From Perca fluviatilis (taxonomy: Eukaryota; Chordata; Actinopteri; Perciformes; Percidae), in assembly GCF_010015445.1 (NCBI RefSeq), contig NC_053114.1, positions 18,059,724-18,123,723 on the forward strand: DNA of 64,000 nt, given 5' to 3'. Shown here one piece after another: positions 13,738 through 25,712 of this stretch (position 1 is its first letter; every line of letters begins with the position of its first letter). A program made the position numbers and the translations under genes. Under the pieces are notes generated by a model, which made no database searches, was not told the DNA's origin, and saw only the letters and a program-made list of their open reading frames with translations.

Positions 13738-14237
13738 GGTGGATGTTTAATAGCCTTTTCAGCACAGAACAAAAGAAGCAGCCAGTTAAATCTTTGTTTT
13801 TGTGTTTTGTTTAATGTTAGAATAGTGAGTTAGCTCTAAGAAATTCTCATATTCAGAAACAGCTTGACTATTTTTAGATATTTCTTCATTTTCGTGAGCT
13901 ATATTTCTAGTTCTTTTACATGCTAAATCAATTTCAGGCCCTCTGTCTATTTGCTTTCAAGAGTCATGATATGACCAGTTTAAATATATATGGTAATTAA
14001 TAATTATGTATATATACAGTATTTATACAAAGACTTGTGTCCTTCCAGAGTGCGGCATACAAAAAGGCAAATGAGAGAACTGAGTGTCAGAGTAAGAAAG
14101 GTGCAGAGGCTAATTCCCTGTTATTAGTCCATACACACACTCACACACGCACATATGCAGGACTGAACAATAACTGCATATCGTGTACATATACACCCAT
14201 CCAAGAGGCAGATATAGGAAAGATAGGGAAAGCTTAC

Positions 14238-14293
14238 CTTGAGATTTTAGTTCCAAGGACTCTGCCATTGATCTTCTGGAGGAGGCGGTCTGT
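14238..14293 (-). other. candidate 56-bp protein-coding exon (unassigned)
   Basis: On the minus strand this block starts after CACCTGCAG, a good acceptor. A branch-point-like CACTAAT lies about 20-26 nt upstream within a pyrimidine-rich stretch. The block ends in CTCAAG followed by GTAAGC, a near-consensus U1 donor. Two of the three reading frames are open. Frame 1 reads TDRLLQKINGRVLGTKIS and frame 2 reads QTASSRRSMAESLELKSQ. The length is not a multiple of three, so it would be a phase-shifting exon. I do not recognise the protein, and no neighbouring exons were found, so it may be an exon of a long-intron gene, a lncRNA exon or chance. Splice signals are seen; gene identity is unknown. Confidence 0.3.
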
Positions 14294-17047
14294 CTGCAGG
14301 TGTATACTGGATTAGTGTGAAAGGGATTGGAAAGACAGCGGCAGAAAGTCTGTGTTTGTTCGTTTTGTGTGCTGCATGAACAGTAGCTGCCTATTTTTCC
14401 CAGCGTGTGGCTTTGTCTCCATTATTTAGAAGACATAAGGACATTTTGAGCTTTTTGCATTCATGACACAATAGTGCACACTTGTGGTACACAGACCCCC
14501 TTCTGAACAAATGACCTAATGCACATTAAAATGCAGAAGTCTGAGATTGCAGTATCTACTTTTTTGGTATTAGTGTTGCCTTCAGGGTAATGAGAATCCC
14601 CCTTTGTTCTTGCAATGGGAGATTTCCTCATGTAATATGCAGTAGAGCAGAATATTAAACAGCAGTATGTCTGCTGACAGAAAAATGAAAAGTAAGAACC
14701 AGTAAGCATTGATTACACTTTTTACCAGTGCTTTATGATGTCAAACGGCTGCAGTGCAGGGTGTGGCTTTTCACCTCAATTTGTCATCTAAAAGAATAGT
14801 GTGGTAGCTAGTGTCATTTTGCCCCTCTGTCTCTTCAGCTGTAAAGTAGCGCCTTGGGGCAAGCTCTCTGAAATATCTCTCTGTGACAGTGCAAACCTTA
14901 CCCTCGGCTCAGATCCGCCTAAAATGATTTCAGCTGTAGGTGAGAAATCCCAGCCTTTGATTGAGAAAGGGTGCACACAGGTAAAGATTTCCCAGAGGAG
15001 GGCGAGTTCACAGATATATATCCAGAGAGGTAAATGTCTACCTCATTTCCAATTATGGTTTAACGAGACGGATTGAGGTCAGAGCCAGAGAGCGGGGCCG
15101 CAGGAACCAGCCATCAGATACACTTGTGGGAACGCCAGTGGAGCGAAGGGGGTGCGAGGGGTGGCAGGAACATTGGAAGTCCTAGCACGCCACCCTGAGT
15201 GAGAGACATGATTTTCCCTCTGCTGCCCACCCTTTCTCTCATACACACAGTGAGGGAGCAGTCAGAGGCAGGGGGGCTGAGATGGTGCCAGCCACCCATA
15301 AAGGCCCCAGTGATTCTGTGTGGAGAACTTCACCTAGCAACCACAGAGAGAAAGTGAAGCAGCCAGCTCCTTTCTCTCAAGTCTACTTTAAGACTGTGTT
15401 TCAGGAGAATATTGTCCTCTATGATAACTCCTCCAGCACAATGCATCATTTCAGAGGGGCTTGGCAAAAGTGCGTTTAAGTCAGTGGCAAGTCAATGATA
15501 TGGAGAGGGGGGCGGTGACAGCCTAGTTGGGACAGACAGCTCGGAGACTAGCTGAGAGAGGTGTCACTGCCACTCTGTCTGTAAGGCTGGCTGTTGTCTC
15601 AGGCTGTTTGTTCACTTGGTCTTTTCACTGTGGCTTCCTGTAGACAGGACAGAATAAAGCCTCATTCCCAACACAAATCTTGTATTTGGTAGTTTCTGAT
15701 TTTACCTGGAAACCAACATCTATTTTTCTCTTAGCAGATGTAATCCCTGTGGTGGAGTTCTAATAAAAAACAAAAAACATAAAAGATTAAACAACTTAAC
15801 TATGCAAGCAAACATATGCTAAGACACAAGCACAGCCATGTTCACACACATAATGTGAACAGTGTGAAAGTGTAAGCAGCTGTATAACCAAACATTTATT
15901 CAACATGACTTCAAAACCAACACCGTCACCTAACACACACAGAACGACTAGATTTATGTCATCATATTGTGCCGCATGTCTCCTCTTTTCAACACGCCGT
16001 CAATTGTTCAGAGAAAGAAAAGATATTGTTTGGTGAATGCAGTGGCAGAACTTGCAGCAGGTGTTTGCCTGACAATGTCATTGTCCATATAGTAACTCTC
16101 TGATTCAATCTACTAACCAAATGGAAAGCAACTCCTGGATTTCACTTTCAATGTAAAATTTTTTTTTTTCACCCTGCCAAATTGAATGAAAAATAGAGAA
16201 GAAAATAGCGCTTTGAGGGGAAAAAAAAGATGAATCTTTGCAAAGGTCAGAGTGTTTGGTCCTCCAGGATACTGTTCATGTTTTGTCTTGAGGTTGTGTT
16301 TGGGCAAATCATTTGTATGTGTGAGCAATTGTGCGTATGTAAGAAAAGTAGTATGTGTGCACACAAAGGGGTGTTCTTCTTGAAGATTGTGTGTACGTTT
16401 AAGGGCTGCTGCTGCTGCTTGTATCAGTTAAGACAGCCCCAGAATTAATGCGATTCAGTGCAGAAAATAAGGCTTGGCATTTTAACAGCTTGGCCAGTAG
16501 TGTACGGCGTCCAGCAGTGCACAGAGGAGCGACAGTAACCAAGCTATCCAGTGTCTGTGCCAGATAGTCTACCAGGGCTGCTTAGGTAGGGGACTGCAGT
16601 TCCAGCTCGTCATTCTAAGGACAGAGCCAGGCTGAGAGATGAGGAAACAATCTGAGAGGAAACCGAAAATAATTCACCTGTTTATATCTTAGTAGCTCAC
16701 AGGTTGCCTTCTGCTCCAATCTCCTTTGCCTTTCGTACTCCCTCCATTCCCAGGTGTGTATGTGTGTGTGTGTGTGTGTGCATGTGTGCGTGCGTGCATG
16801 CGTGTGCACACACACTATAGACATGCACATACACACAAATACAAAGAGATACACTGAAATAGATGCCCCACACACAGCATAAAATCATATGACAGACGGT
16901 CAGGGTAATTAATGTAGACAAAAAGACTGATATTGTCATCTCTGCTGTTCTGATATGAAGGAAGTCATACATCATGTGTAAACGCTCCACCTACTTTGTC
17001 AGTATGTTGGGCACCAGTGTAGTCAAAAACAAGCCTAGTCTTGTTTA
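14294..17047. other. no gene recognised
   Basis: No gene or delimited mobile element was recognised apart from the (GT)n tract at 16754-16780. The only nearby exon-like signal is the minus-strand block at 14238-14293. Donor-like sites on the plus strand near 14939, 14980 and 15030 have no convincing matched acceptors. Confidence 0.45.
16754..16780. repeat. (GT)n microsatellite
   Basis: A GT tract with one interruption (GTATG), followed by CATGTGTGCGTGCGTGCATGCGTGTG. Confidence 0.95.
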
Positions 17048-17705
17048 ACTGACTGTAGGGCTGCATCTGCCGATTATTTTAGTAATCAATTCAATTCAGT
17101 TTTATTTATAGTATCAAATCATAACAAGAGTTATCTCGAGAGACTTTACAGATAGAGTAGGTCTAGACCACACTCTATAATTTACAGAGCCAGAACAATT
17201 CTAATAATTCCCCCATGAGCAAGCAGTGCGACAGTGGCGAGGAAATACTCCCTATTAGGAAGACACCTCGGACAGACCCAGGCTCTTGGTAGGCGGTGTC
17301 TGACGGTGCCGGTTGGGGATTTGATCAACAGTGACAATAGTAGTCACTTTAAAGATAATGGAATAGTGACTTCAAATGATAGTCGTAGTAGATCATGTCA
17401 TATCATGGCGCTGCAGGGCGTTACAGGATGTAGCGCGGCACAGCAGAGCATGGATGGACGTAGCAGGACCCAAAAGGGTTCAGCAGGACACAGCATGACA
17501 CTGCAGAGGTTGGTAAGGAGTGCAGCAGGACCACGGCGGCAGCTGCAACCAAGGTCTTGGTGCCAACGGACTCCAAGGTAATATGCTGGGTGAAAAAAAT
17601 CAGAACACAAGGACTCCGGGGAGTAGACTCCTCAGAGCCCGTTAGTAACAAGCATCCCGTGGGACGGGATGCACACAAATGGAAAGTGAGAGGAGAGAGC
17701 AGTCA

Positions 17706-17800
17706 AAGGAAGGAAGGAAGGAAGGAAGGAAGGAAGGAAGGAAGGAAGGAAGGAAGGAAGGAAGGAAGGAAGGAAGGAAGGAAGGAAGGAAGGAAGGAAG
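17706..17800. repeat. (GGAA)n microsatellite in LINE 3' UTR
   Basis: About 24 GGAA tetranucleotide units (95 bp) without interruption. GGAA is the ETS-factor core, so a tandem array is a potential ETS-family binding platform. That reading is inference only. Confidence 0.97.
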
Positions 17801-18013
17801 TCCCCCGGTAATCTAAAACTATAACAGCATAACTAAGAGCATAACTAAGAGAGACCGGCAATTTAAGGAGAGGAGCCTGTTCGGGCTTGGAACTCTCCCC
17901 TGCCAGATCGGACTGTACTGGCCTGCCTCCATCTACTTTTGTTATATTATTAATCTGACGACTATGAGGAGAAGCAGGTGGGCCGGTTAGGCGGACACTG
18001 CAACTCCTCCTCC

Positions 18014-18418
18014 CTAACTATAAGCTTTATCAAAGAGGATGGTTTTCAGTTTGTTCTTAAATGTGGTGACGGTGTCTGCCCCCCGAACCCAGACTGGGAG
18101 CTGGTTCCACAGCAGAGGAGCCTGGTAGCTGAAAGCTCTGGCTCCCATTCTACTTTTAGAGACTCTAGGAACCGCAAGTAACTCTGCATTCTGGGAGCGA
18201 AGTGCTCTAGTGGGACAATAAGGAACTAGGAGCTCTTCTAGATATGAAGGTGCTTGACCATTTAGAGCTTTGTAGGTCAGGAGGAGGATTTTAAATTCAA
18301 TCCTGGATTTTACAGGAAGCCAATGCAGAGAGGCTAATACAGGAGAAATATGATCTCTTTTCTTTGTTCTTGTCAGAACACGCGCTGCAGCGTTCTGGAT
18401 CAGCTGGAGATTCTTAAG
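18014..18418 (-). pseudogene. LINE ORF2 C-terminal fragment (reverse-transcriptase family)
   Basis: An uninterrupted minus-strand frame of 134 codons plus a stop at 18014-18016. It has no in-frame start because the LINE is 5' truncated. It reads LKNLQLIQNAAARVLTRTKK at the upstream edge, then motifs LASLHWLPV, ILLLTYKALNGQAPSYL and LRSQNAELLAVP, and ends TFKNKLKTILFDKAYS. These are the hallmark C-terminal blocks following the reverse-transcriptase core of fish L2/Rex1-type LINEs. The frame has no stop or frameshift over 400 bp, which suggests a fairly young insertion. No endonuclease or catalytic YxDD region is present, so the copy is dead. Confidence 0.85.
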
Positions 18419-18886
18419 GGAATCGAGTATTCTACCGATTATTTCATTGATTAATCGAGTAATCGGATGAAAAATACTTTTGCTTTATAGTAAACAGCAA
18501 TAGTAAATATACAAAAGAGACGTTTCCTTTTTTAGAAAAAGTTACATTTTGTATTGCCTAAATTGCATACAATAACAGAGATAGATGCTAATATTTTTAA
18601 GCACGGGCCCTTATTCTGTACATTTTTGGTGGCCCAAATGTAAATCTTTTTCTCCCCCTTTCCCTTCCCCTTCTTGCCTCTGGCTCTTTACACTGAATGT
18701 GCAAAAGAGCTGTTCACTAAGCCCAGGTAAGTGTGACTGTACAAAGCTTACAGCAGGGCTATTCAACTACACTGTCCAGGGGGACACGTTTTAAGAAGGC
18801 TAATACTGAGTGAGGAGAAAGGAGAAAGAATAAAGAACGCAGACATCACCGGCATGGTCCGATGACGTCATTCACGTGCATATTAA

Positions 18887-19773
18887 AGTGATGGTTCGGA
18901 GTAATTTACCCTAGGGTCCTTTGCACCATGACCTCGAGCCAAACACCCCCCCAGAAGCTTTTTTCACCTGGGTCTAACACTGGGCGAGTTAGCGTAGAGT
19001 AGCGTTAGCCGCTGAGTAGCTTAGCGCGGGGCTAATGGACCCACGTTTGTATCTCTTAAATGACCCCACTTATAATGCCCGAAATGATACCAAAGGTCTA
19101 CACTAGTATATATAGGTTATGCTCTCATAAAACAATGGATTGGAAAGTTTGTAAGTACACCAGAAGTTTATGAACACTTGCCTGCTCTCTTCTGCTCTCT
19201 GTTGCTGTTGCTGCTGCTGCTGCTACCTGCAGTTAGACGAGTGCTTAGGGCCGTCTATAAATTACTACACCGAAAAGAGATACAACAAAAATATGTATTA
19301 ATTTAATGATTAAATAAGGTAATGTCTCCAAACTTACCTCAATTATTAGGCCTACTTGTCTCCTGCTAGTTATATTACAGCACTTACTTTAAAAAATAAG
19401 TTAAATAAAAAAATATTTTTGTTGCATCTCTTTTCGGTGTTGTAATTTGTAGATGTCCCTAAGCACTTGTCTTACAGCAGCAACAACAACAGCAGAGAGC
19501 AGAAGCCAGCAGGCAAATGTTATTTACATAAACTTCTGGTGTACTTACAAACATTTCCAATCCATCGTTTTATGAGTGCATAACCTATATATACTAGTGT
19601 AGAACTTTGGTATCATTGCGCATTATGGGGTCATTTAAGAGATACAACGCTGTCAGTCCATTACCTTCCGCTACGCTATTCTTCCTAACTTACCAACAAT
19701 GTTAGACCGAGGGAAAAAGCTTCTGGGTTTTGGCTCAGGACATGGTGGAAACGAATTACTCCGAACCATCACT
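18887..19773. mobile_element. TTAA-flanked foldback element (Kolobok/T2 or piggyBac-like)
   Basis: An 887-bp element with TTAA on both sides (18883-18886 and 19774-19777) and perfectly complementary 20-bp ends, AGTGATGGTTCGGAGTAATT on the left. The complementarity continues imperfectly, so each arm is about 400 bp around a centre near 19340. For example, ACACCGAAAAGAGATACAAC on the left pairs with the GCATCTCTTTTCGGTGTTG region on the right. There is no coding capacity. It sits inside the hAT element and so is younger than it. A TTAA target with a TTAAAG start suggests a Kolobok/T2-type MITE; piggyBac is the alternative. Confidence 0.85.
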
Positions 19774-20394
19774 TTAAGTAGCCATGAGGTTAACCACTCC
19801 AGGGGGGAGGGTCTGGTTTGTCTCCGGCAGCAGCTAAGTTTACAAAAAAGATTAGTAGCAAACTAATAAACAGTTAGACTACAAACCTACAGCTTTCGTT
19901 AAAGTTTGTTTGCAAAACATCGCTATATGCAGGGTAGAATGCTGTAGGCTAGCTGTGTAAAACAGCGCGGTGGACAAGAGCAGTAGACGTTAGTTACCTT
20001 GTGTTGGGTTCGCTCCGTGGAATGGATGAGTAGACTGGATGTTTTCTACTGAGATGATGTAGCAGCATGTTTGCAGCTTAAAATGATGTTTCCTCTTGCC
20101 TGTCTCTTCTCTTAGCCCCTCACTCTTCCTTCATTTTGTAATCTGCGACGTCAATCTTGTGTTTAGTGTCAGACCGTTGTGCGCTAGTAATAATCATCCA
20201 TGCGGAAACACAGTGAGCCGTACAACTTAGTTACACTGATTAAACGAAGCTTTGAGGCAAAGCATTTTGCATCAAGGATTTTTAGTAATCAAATTATTAA
20301 AGTTACTCGAGGAATCGTCAGCCCTAACTGACTGTGATATAGACTGTGATACAATGTGATGTATAGTGACATATACTTTCATGTAACCTCTACA

Positions 20395-20545
20395 GTAGTA
20401 GTAGAAGACCTATTCAGAACTTTTACTTTAATTGGAAGCGAATGCAGTAGCACAAGTACAAGTATGTATTCACATTTTTAACAAATGTACATAAAATTGT
20501 AATTTCCCCACTGGGGATCAATAAACAGTATAAATTATTATTAAT
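20395..20545. repeat. worn dispersed-repeat fragments
   Basis: The segment 20395-20470 (TTCAGAACTTTTACTTTAAT and following) resembles the repeat whose longer copy lies at 38893-39888. The segment near 20500-20540 has AATTTCCCCACTGGGGATCA followed by AATAAACAG, a tail common to fish retroelements. No ends or TSD are visible. Confidence 0.4.
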
Positions 20546-20589
20546 TATTATATGTGTCAAATGTATTTTAGTATCAGAAGCAGCAGAAG

Positions 20590-20830
20590 TATAGCTTAGA
20601 AATCTAGACGCACACTATCGGCAGCAAATGTAATTTGCAGCCAGGGGGTCTAGCAACTCTCCGTTGGCTTGCAAGCTGGAAAAGCCAAACTCTAGCTGGG
20701 CCAGTCACATCGTGTATAGAGTCGGTGGGCGGGCTTAACATAATGACAGCAGAGTTAAGACGGTTCCACGTGAATTCCCTGCTACTTGAAAACCACAGAC
20801 GATGACTGCTGCCATCAAATATCTCCTCTT
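20590..20830. repeat. dispersed-repeat fragment (probable MITE)
   Basis: The block from AGAAATCTAGACGCACACTA through GGCTTAACATAATGACAGCA matches my memory of a high-copy percomorph repeat. I could not find TIRs or a TSD here, so the class is uncertain. Confidence 0.4.
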
Positions 20831-20869
20831 CTGTTCCTGAGTCATGGCGTTGAATAATGGCCAGAAAAG

Positions 20870-21170
20870 TGTTATAGCAGAACTTTCTGATGTCACAGTG
20901 AAGCTGATCTTTGACCTTTTGGATATAAAATCAGCACTTTATCCTATTAGACATTTGTTTGAAAAGTTGTCATAATTAGTGTAGGAATCTTGAGTTACGG
21001 CCAAAAACACATTTTGTGAGGTCACGGTGACCTTAACCTTTGACCACCATCTAATCTGTTCTCCCTTGAGTCCAAGTGAATGTGTCCCAAATTTGAAGAC
21101 ATTCCCTCAAGATTTTCCTGAGATATCTTGTTTATGAGAATGGGACAGACAGATTGGTCTGTAATACAAA
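20870..21170. repeat. dispersed repeat carrying nuclear-receptor half-sites
   Basis: A repeat-like block with GTGACCTTAACCTTTGACCA, CCAAATTTGAAGACATTCCC and GAGATATCTTGTTTATGAGA, which I recall as a widespread fish interspersed repeat. It contains several TGACC half-sites, including a perfect palindrome annotated separately. No ends or TSD were identified, so the repeat class is not assigned. Confidence 0.5.
21019..21033. promoter_or_regulatory. perfect consensus oestrogen-response-element palindrome
   Basis: AGGTCACGGTGACCT is a perfect AGGTCA-n3-TGACCT inverted repeat, the textbook oestrogen receptor site. A further TTTGACC lies 7 bp downstream (ACCTTAACCTTTGACC). The motif is seen in sequence; binding is inference. 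It lies in a dispersed repeat. Confidence 0.5.
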
Positions 21171-23029
21171 ATAAATAAGGCACCCTTGGGCAGGTCTTGC
21201 ATAACCGCACGGCTTGGAAAACATATTCTATAGATGCTGTGTCATTTTAATGGTTAGCATTCAGAAACCAGAAAGAGTCACATGTTGACTTGTAAGTTGC
21301 CTTGTGACTTGACTTGGACTCGCGCTCAAGGACTTGCTCTGACCTACATGACACTTAAATTGGACTTGTCTCAAATGACTTTAGTTTTATCTGCAAAGCA
21401 TCCAGTTACTACAAATACATCTAGTGAAGTACAAAATTGTCTGTGATGTGGTGAAATAAGTAGAAAGTTCCACAAAATGGAAATATCCAAGCGAACTACA
21501 AGCAAGTTGTAAGTACAATACACGTACATGCACTCCAACTATGCATCAATACTGCCAAGCTACGACCAGAGCTGATTCTTTCTGTTACACAGTGGAGCAA
21601 AGTTACAGAAGTTGAGAAAAACGGGTATAGAAAGCATCTTAAAAAGACTGGATAAATTTAAACGGAAATGAAAAAGGAAAGAAATGAGAAAAGCTTGAAG
21701 AAGGAATAGAGAATAGGATGGGAAAGTGTGTAAGGGAAGATTGCAGAATAAAAGAACGATTAGGAGCCGCAGATCAGGAAAAGAGACGAGAGAGTAAAAT
21801 GCAGCAGGGAGACAAGAAAATGGAGAGGGAGAGGCTGGAGTACAGCAAAGAGTGAAAGCTTAGCGCGAGGGATAGAGGAGGGTGTATTAGCAACGTAGAT
21901 TAGCGCGGCAGCACAGGGGATTGTTGACAGCGTCTTTCATCACAGATGAAGGCGGTGGCAGTGTGACGGTTCGCTCCCACGCAGGTCCTGACCCGTGTTA
22001 TTACAGAGCAGCTCTCAGCAGATCGGCAGGCGAAATGAAGCCATTGTGCTGGATGATGCACGCCCTGATGTTCTAATGAAGACAAAGCCATGTGTCACAT
22101 GCCAACCTGCAACTATTAACTACACGCTCATATGCACACTCAGACTTAGGCAAGGTCACATCAGCATTTCATAAACACCATATATTTGCTGGGTTCCCAG
22201 ACAGATCCAAGACATTACTTGTATTCAATTCTTAAGCCATGCATTTATTTTCATACAAAATTGTGGTGTTATCTGTAAATTTAGCCGACAGAGCCTGATA
22301 TTAGCTGTTAAAAACAGTGATAGGGAAGCCATTCAGGGAAGGAGATTGTGCTGCATTTCAATAATTCAAGGTCCTTTGAGGACCCAACTTCTTCCGAAAC
22401 ACACACACACACACACACACACACAGGCCAATGATGTTTGAGAAAGGTCCCGTGGGTTACTCTGGTCATGTTGACTCATCCTCTGAGAAGCAGAGACCAA
22501 ACATTTGCTCTGCATGGCTTCAGTTCCTCAGCACACCTGCTGCCTCTGACCGTTGAGGCCATCAGCACTGCAATAATCGGCACATTCATTAGATTTCTGC
22601 TCATCACGCTCAGCATCTGGACTGTGAGAACACCTGAGCCAGAGGGGTGCAGAATGGGTTTGTCATTGATGACACATTTAGACCTTGGAATGACTAGGGA
22701 ATTATTGAAGTCATCCATCTTTTTGATAATGGTATACTTCTGTCAGCTTCTCGGAGAAAAAAAAGCTTTATCAAGTCCATCAAATGGTGAGGTTAGCTCA
22801 CTGAAAGAGCCCAAACCCATCAGCTTTAAGGGTTTACCTAACAACGATAAACTATTGAACCGCATCTCTAAATGGTTAAAAAAAAAAAAAAAGAAGCTTG
22901 CGAGATGGTGTACGTAAATAGTTCTAAACAATATTGGGAAATAAATCTAGAGCTAAGTATTAGCAATGAGGAATGGTCCTTTTTCTTGTCAAAATTAATA
23001 AAAATATATCAAATGAAGTATTTTGGCGA
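21171..23029. other. no gene recognised
   Basis: No gene or delimited element was found apart from the (AC)n tract at 22399-22425. A poly-A run lies near 22879-22892. Open frames across it (for example around 22438-22917) lack domains, splice context and codon character. Confidence 0.45.
22399..22425. repeat. (AC)n microsatellite
   Basis: An uninterrupted AC tract of about 27 bp. Confidence 0.95.
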
Positions 23030-23335
23030 ATAGTGGATGAATGAAATATCCAACTGAAATATCCTGACAAATAAGACACAAATTGGCACACACTTTTGTA
23101 TAGACATCCATGGGCCCCAGAGGATGAATCCTACTGACTTTGGCGATTCCTTTGTTGTTTCCTTTCACCTTCAGGTTGACATTTTTTGGTTCAGAGTAAA
23201 ATATCTCTACAAATATTGATTTCCGTGTAATATTGTTCTGACTTTTGTGGTCCCCACTGGATGAATTGTGATAACTTTGGATATTCCTCAACTTTTCATC
23301 TAGCGCCATCATTAGCTCAAAAATGTCAGTGTGCC
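23030..23335. repeat. worn dispersed repeat
   Basis: Blocks such as CCCCAGAGGATGAATCCTAC, TGACTTTGGCGATTCC and CATCTAGCGCCATCATTAGC are recalled from a very common fish interspersed repeat. Two related sub-blocks (around GGATGAATCCTACTGACTTT and GGATGAATTGTGATAACTTT) suggest an internally repeated structure. No ends or TSD were identified. Confidence 0.4.
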
Positions 23336-23640
23336 CTATGCTTTGACATTAGCCTTAACTGTACCCATTTGTTCAGTGGCACTTATGCTCGTATTTGAGC
23401 CTATGAACAGCCTCACAGAGCCAAAAGTGTGGCTGTAGTCTCAGTCTTGTTTGTGTGAGCGCTGAATTAGACTGCATGTGCATGTGTGTGTCTCTATGCT
23501 TCCAGTTGGATGTGTGTCGCTAAGTGTTCCAGCCATGATACGAGGGGCTCAGTGAGGCTGTCACACCGCCTCTGCATGGCGGCAATGCTCCCAGGTCAAA
23601 CTGAGGGCATCTTTGCCTGTCACTGCTCCTCTGGAATTTG

Positions 23641-23659
23641 TGTGTGTGTGTGTGTGTGT
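23641..23659. repeat. (TG)n microsatellite
   Basis: A short TG tract followed by an imperfect TTTGTATGTGCATGTGTGTG extension. Confidence 0.93.
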
Positions 23660-24266
23660 TTGTATGTGCATGTGTGTGTGTGCCAGCAGTGTGTAACCCA
23701 AGGTAGCTTTACCCATGAACCACTGAGACTAACTTTAGGGAAACAGTATCAGTTGAACTGTTTCTCCTTCAAAAACCACAAAGCAGGAGTTAAGACAGAT
23801 GCAGTCAGGAGAGGTGACCTCAGCCAGACCTTATGCTAACACACCAGACTTATTTTCCTCTTCGAGACCAAATGACCCACAGGCTAAACATAAACTCAAA
23901 AAAAAATAATATATAATATAAAAAATGTGTTTTTACATCTGCCAGCACTGTCGTCACCTTAAGCACTTCTCTCTTGTTTGTGAGAATACTCTCATGTAAA
24001 CACATCGGTTATGTTAACTGTTCTACTATGATTAAACTGAGCTACCGGAGCTAGCATACACAACATGATGTAGTATTACAGCTGAGATGGCGTGTGTGAC
24101 ATGGGGAATTAACAACTTGTTTTTCTGCACTGGGTTGATATAAATGTTTAATCACGCTTCGGTGGGAGTTTTCTTAAAATAATGCATTGGGGAATTTTTC
24201 GATCATAAAACTGTAGATGCTTATTTGAAAACGGTGTTGTTCAGACCTGATCCCCCTCCCCCCCCG

Positions 24267-25185
<919 letters not shown>

Positions 25186-25262
25186 GGATTAGGCAATGGT
25201 TAGGGTTAAGGTTAGGTGCCTTGAAGTCAACAGTTAGGGGGTTATGGTTAGGGTTAGGGTTA
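25186..25262. repeat. degenerate TTAGGG-type repeats
   Basis: Two clusters of TTAGGG-like units, GGTTAGGGTTAAGGTTAGGTGCC and GGTTATGGTTAGGGTTAGGGTTAGGTGCC, are separated by about 25 bp of other sequence. They have telomere-like units but are short, imperfect and interstitial. The shared GGTTAGGTGCC ending suggests that they are two units of one local duplication. Confidence 0.6.
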
Positions 25263-25690
25263 GGTGCCACTCTTCCAGTATAAGCCCCCTGATCCAAGAG
25301 GGTTTCACACTAACAGTATCAGCTGTTTGGCTACTGGCTGCCACTAGATTCTTTTCAGACCACAACTTCTGCCTTTTTTATGAACGGAAAGATGGATGAA
25401 TGAATGGGTGTATGGATGGATGTATAGATGGGGGCATAAACAGGAGAAGCAGGAGGCTGTTAGCTGCAGCAGATGGAGGAGCAGCAGGTGTCGGGGTAGG
25501 GTGGGACCGAGGTTCCCATCGTCAGCGTTCCACTATGATGCTCCTTGACAGCACGGGGAATGGATGTGTGGGTGAATGTACTCTCTCCCCATTAGCACAT
25601 CTTCAGCCCAAAGCCGCCTCCACTCCAGGCTCTCCTCGCTCTCCTGCTTCCATCACAAGCAGAGGAAAATAGATATAGGTGGAGAAGGTG

Positions 25691-25712
25691 TCTCTCTCTC
25701 TCTCTCTCTCTC
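25691..25712. repeat. (TC)11 microsatellite
   Basis: A short uninterrupted TC tract. Confidence 0.95.

Larger units (their letters stand above)
17088..18420 (-). mobile_element. 5'-truncated L2/Rex1-type LINE inserted in the hAT element
   Basis: A non-LTR retrotransposon 3' end on the minus strand. Its right (5') edge is a truncation at 18420, inside the reverse-transcriptase C-terminal region. Its left (3') edge lies at 17088. A 4-bp AATC is repeated at both junctions (17084-17087 and 18421-18424). Removing the LINE restores a continuous hAT motif AGTAATCGAGTATTCTACC. The 3' UTR carries a (GGAA)n tract. A fish L2/Rex1-like assignment comes from the C-terminal protein motifs and is family knowledge, not a search result. 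Confidence 0.85.
17056..20326. mobile_element. hAT-type element with two nested insertions, TSD ACTGACTG
   Basis: The outer element begins TAGGGCTGCA (17056) and ends CAGCCCTA (20326). Perfect 8-bp direct repeats ACTGACTG flank it at 17048-17055 and 20327-20334. AGTAATC/TTAATCGAGTAATCGG motifs near both ends are typical of a very common fish hAT family. After removing a LINE (17088-18420, plus one AATC repeat) and a TTAA foldback (18887-19773), about 1.04 kb of the element's own sequence remains, with no long reading frame, so it is non-autonomous. It must have inserted before either nested element. The 8-bp TSD and matching termini are seen; the superfamily is inferred from them. Confidence 0.9.

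Noticed and set aside
25186..25262. True telomere or chromosome end.
   Set aside because: The units are few, imperfect and flanked on both sides by ordinary sequence.
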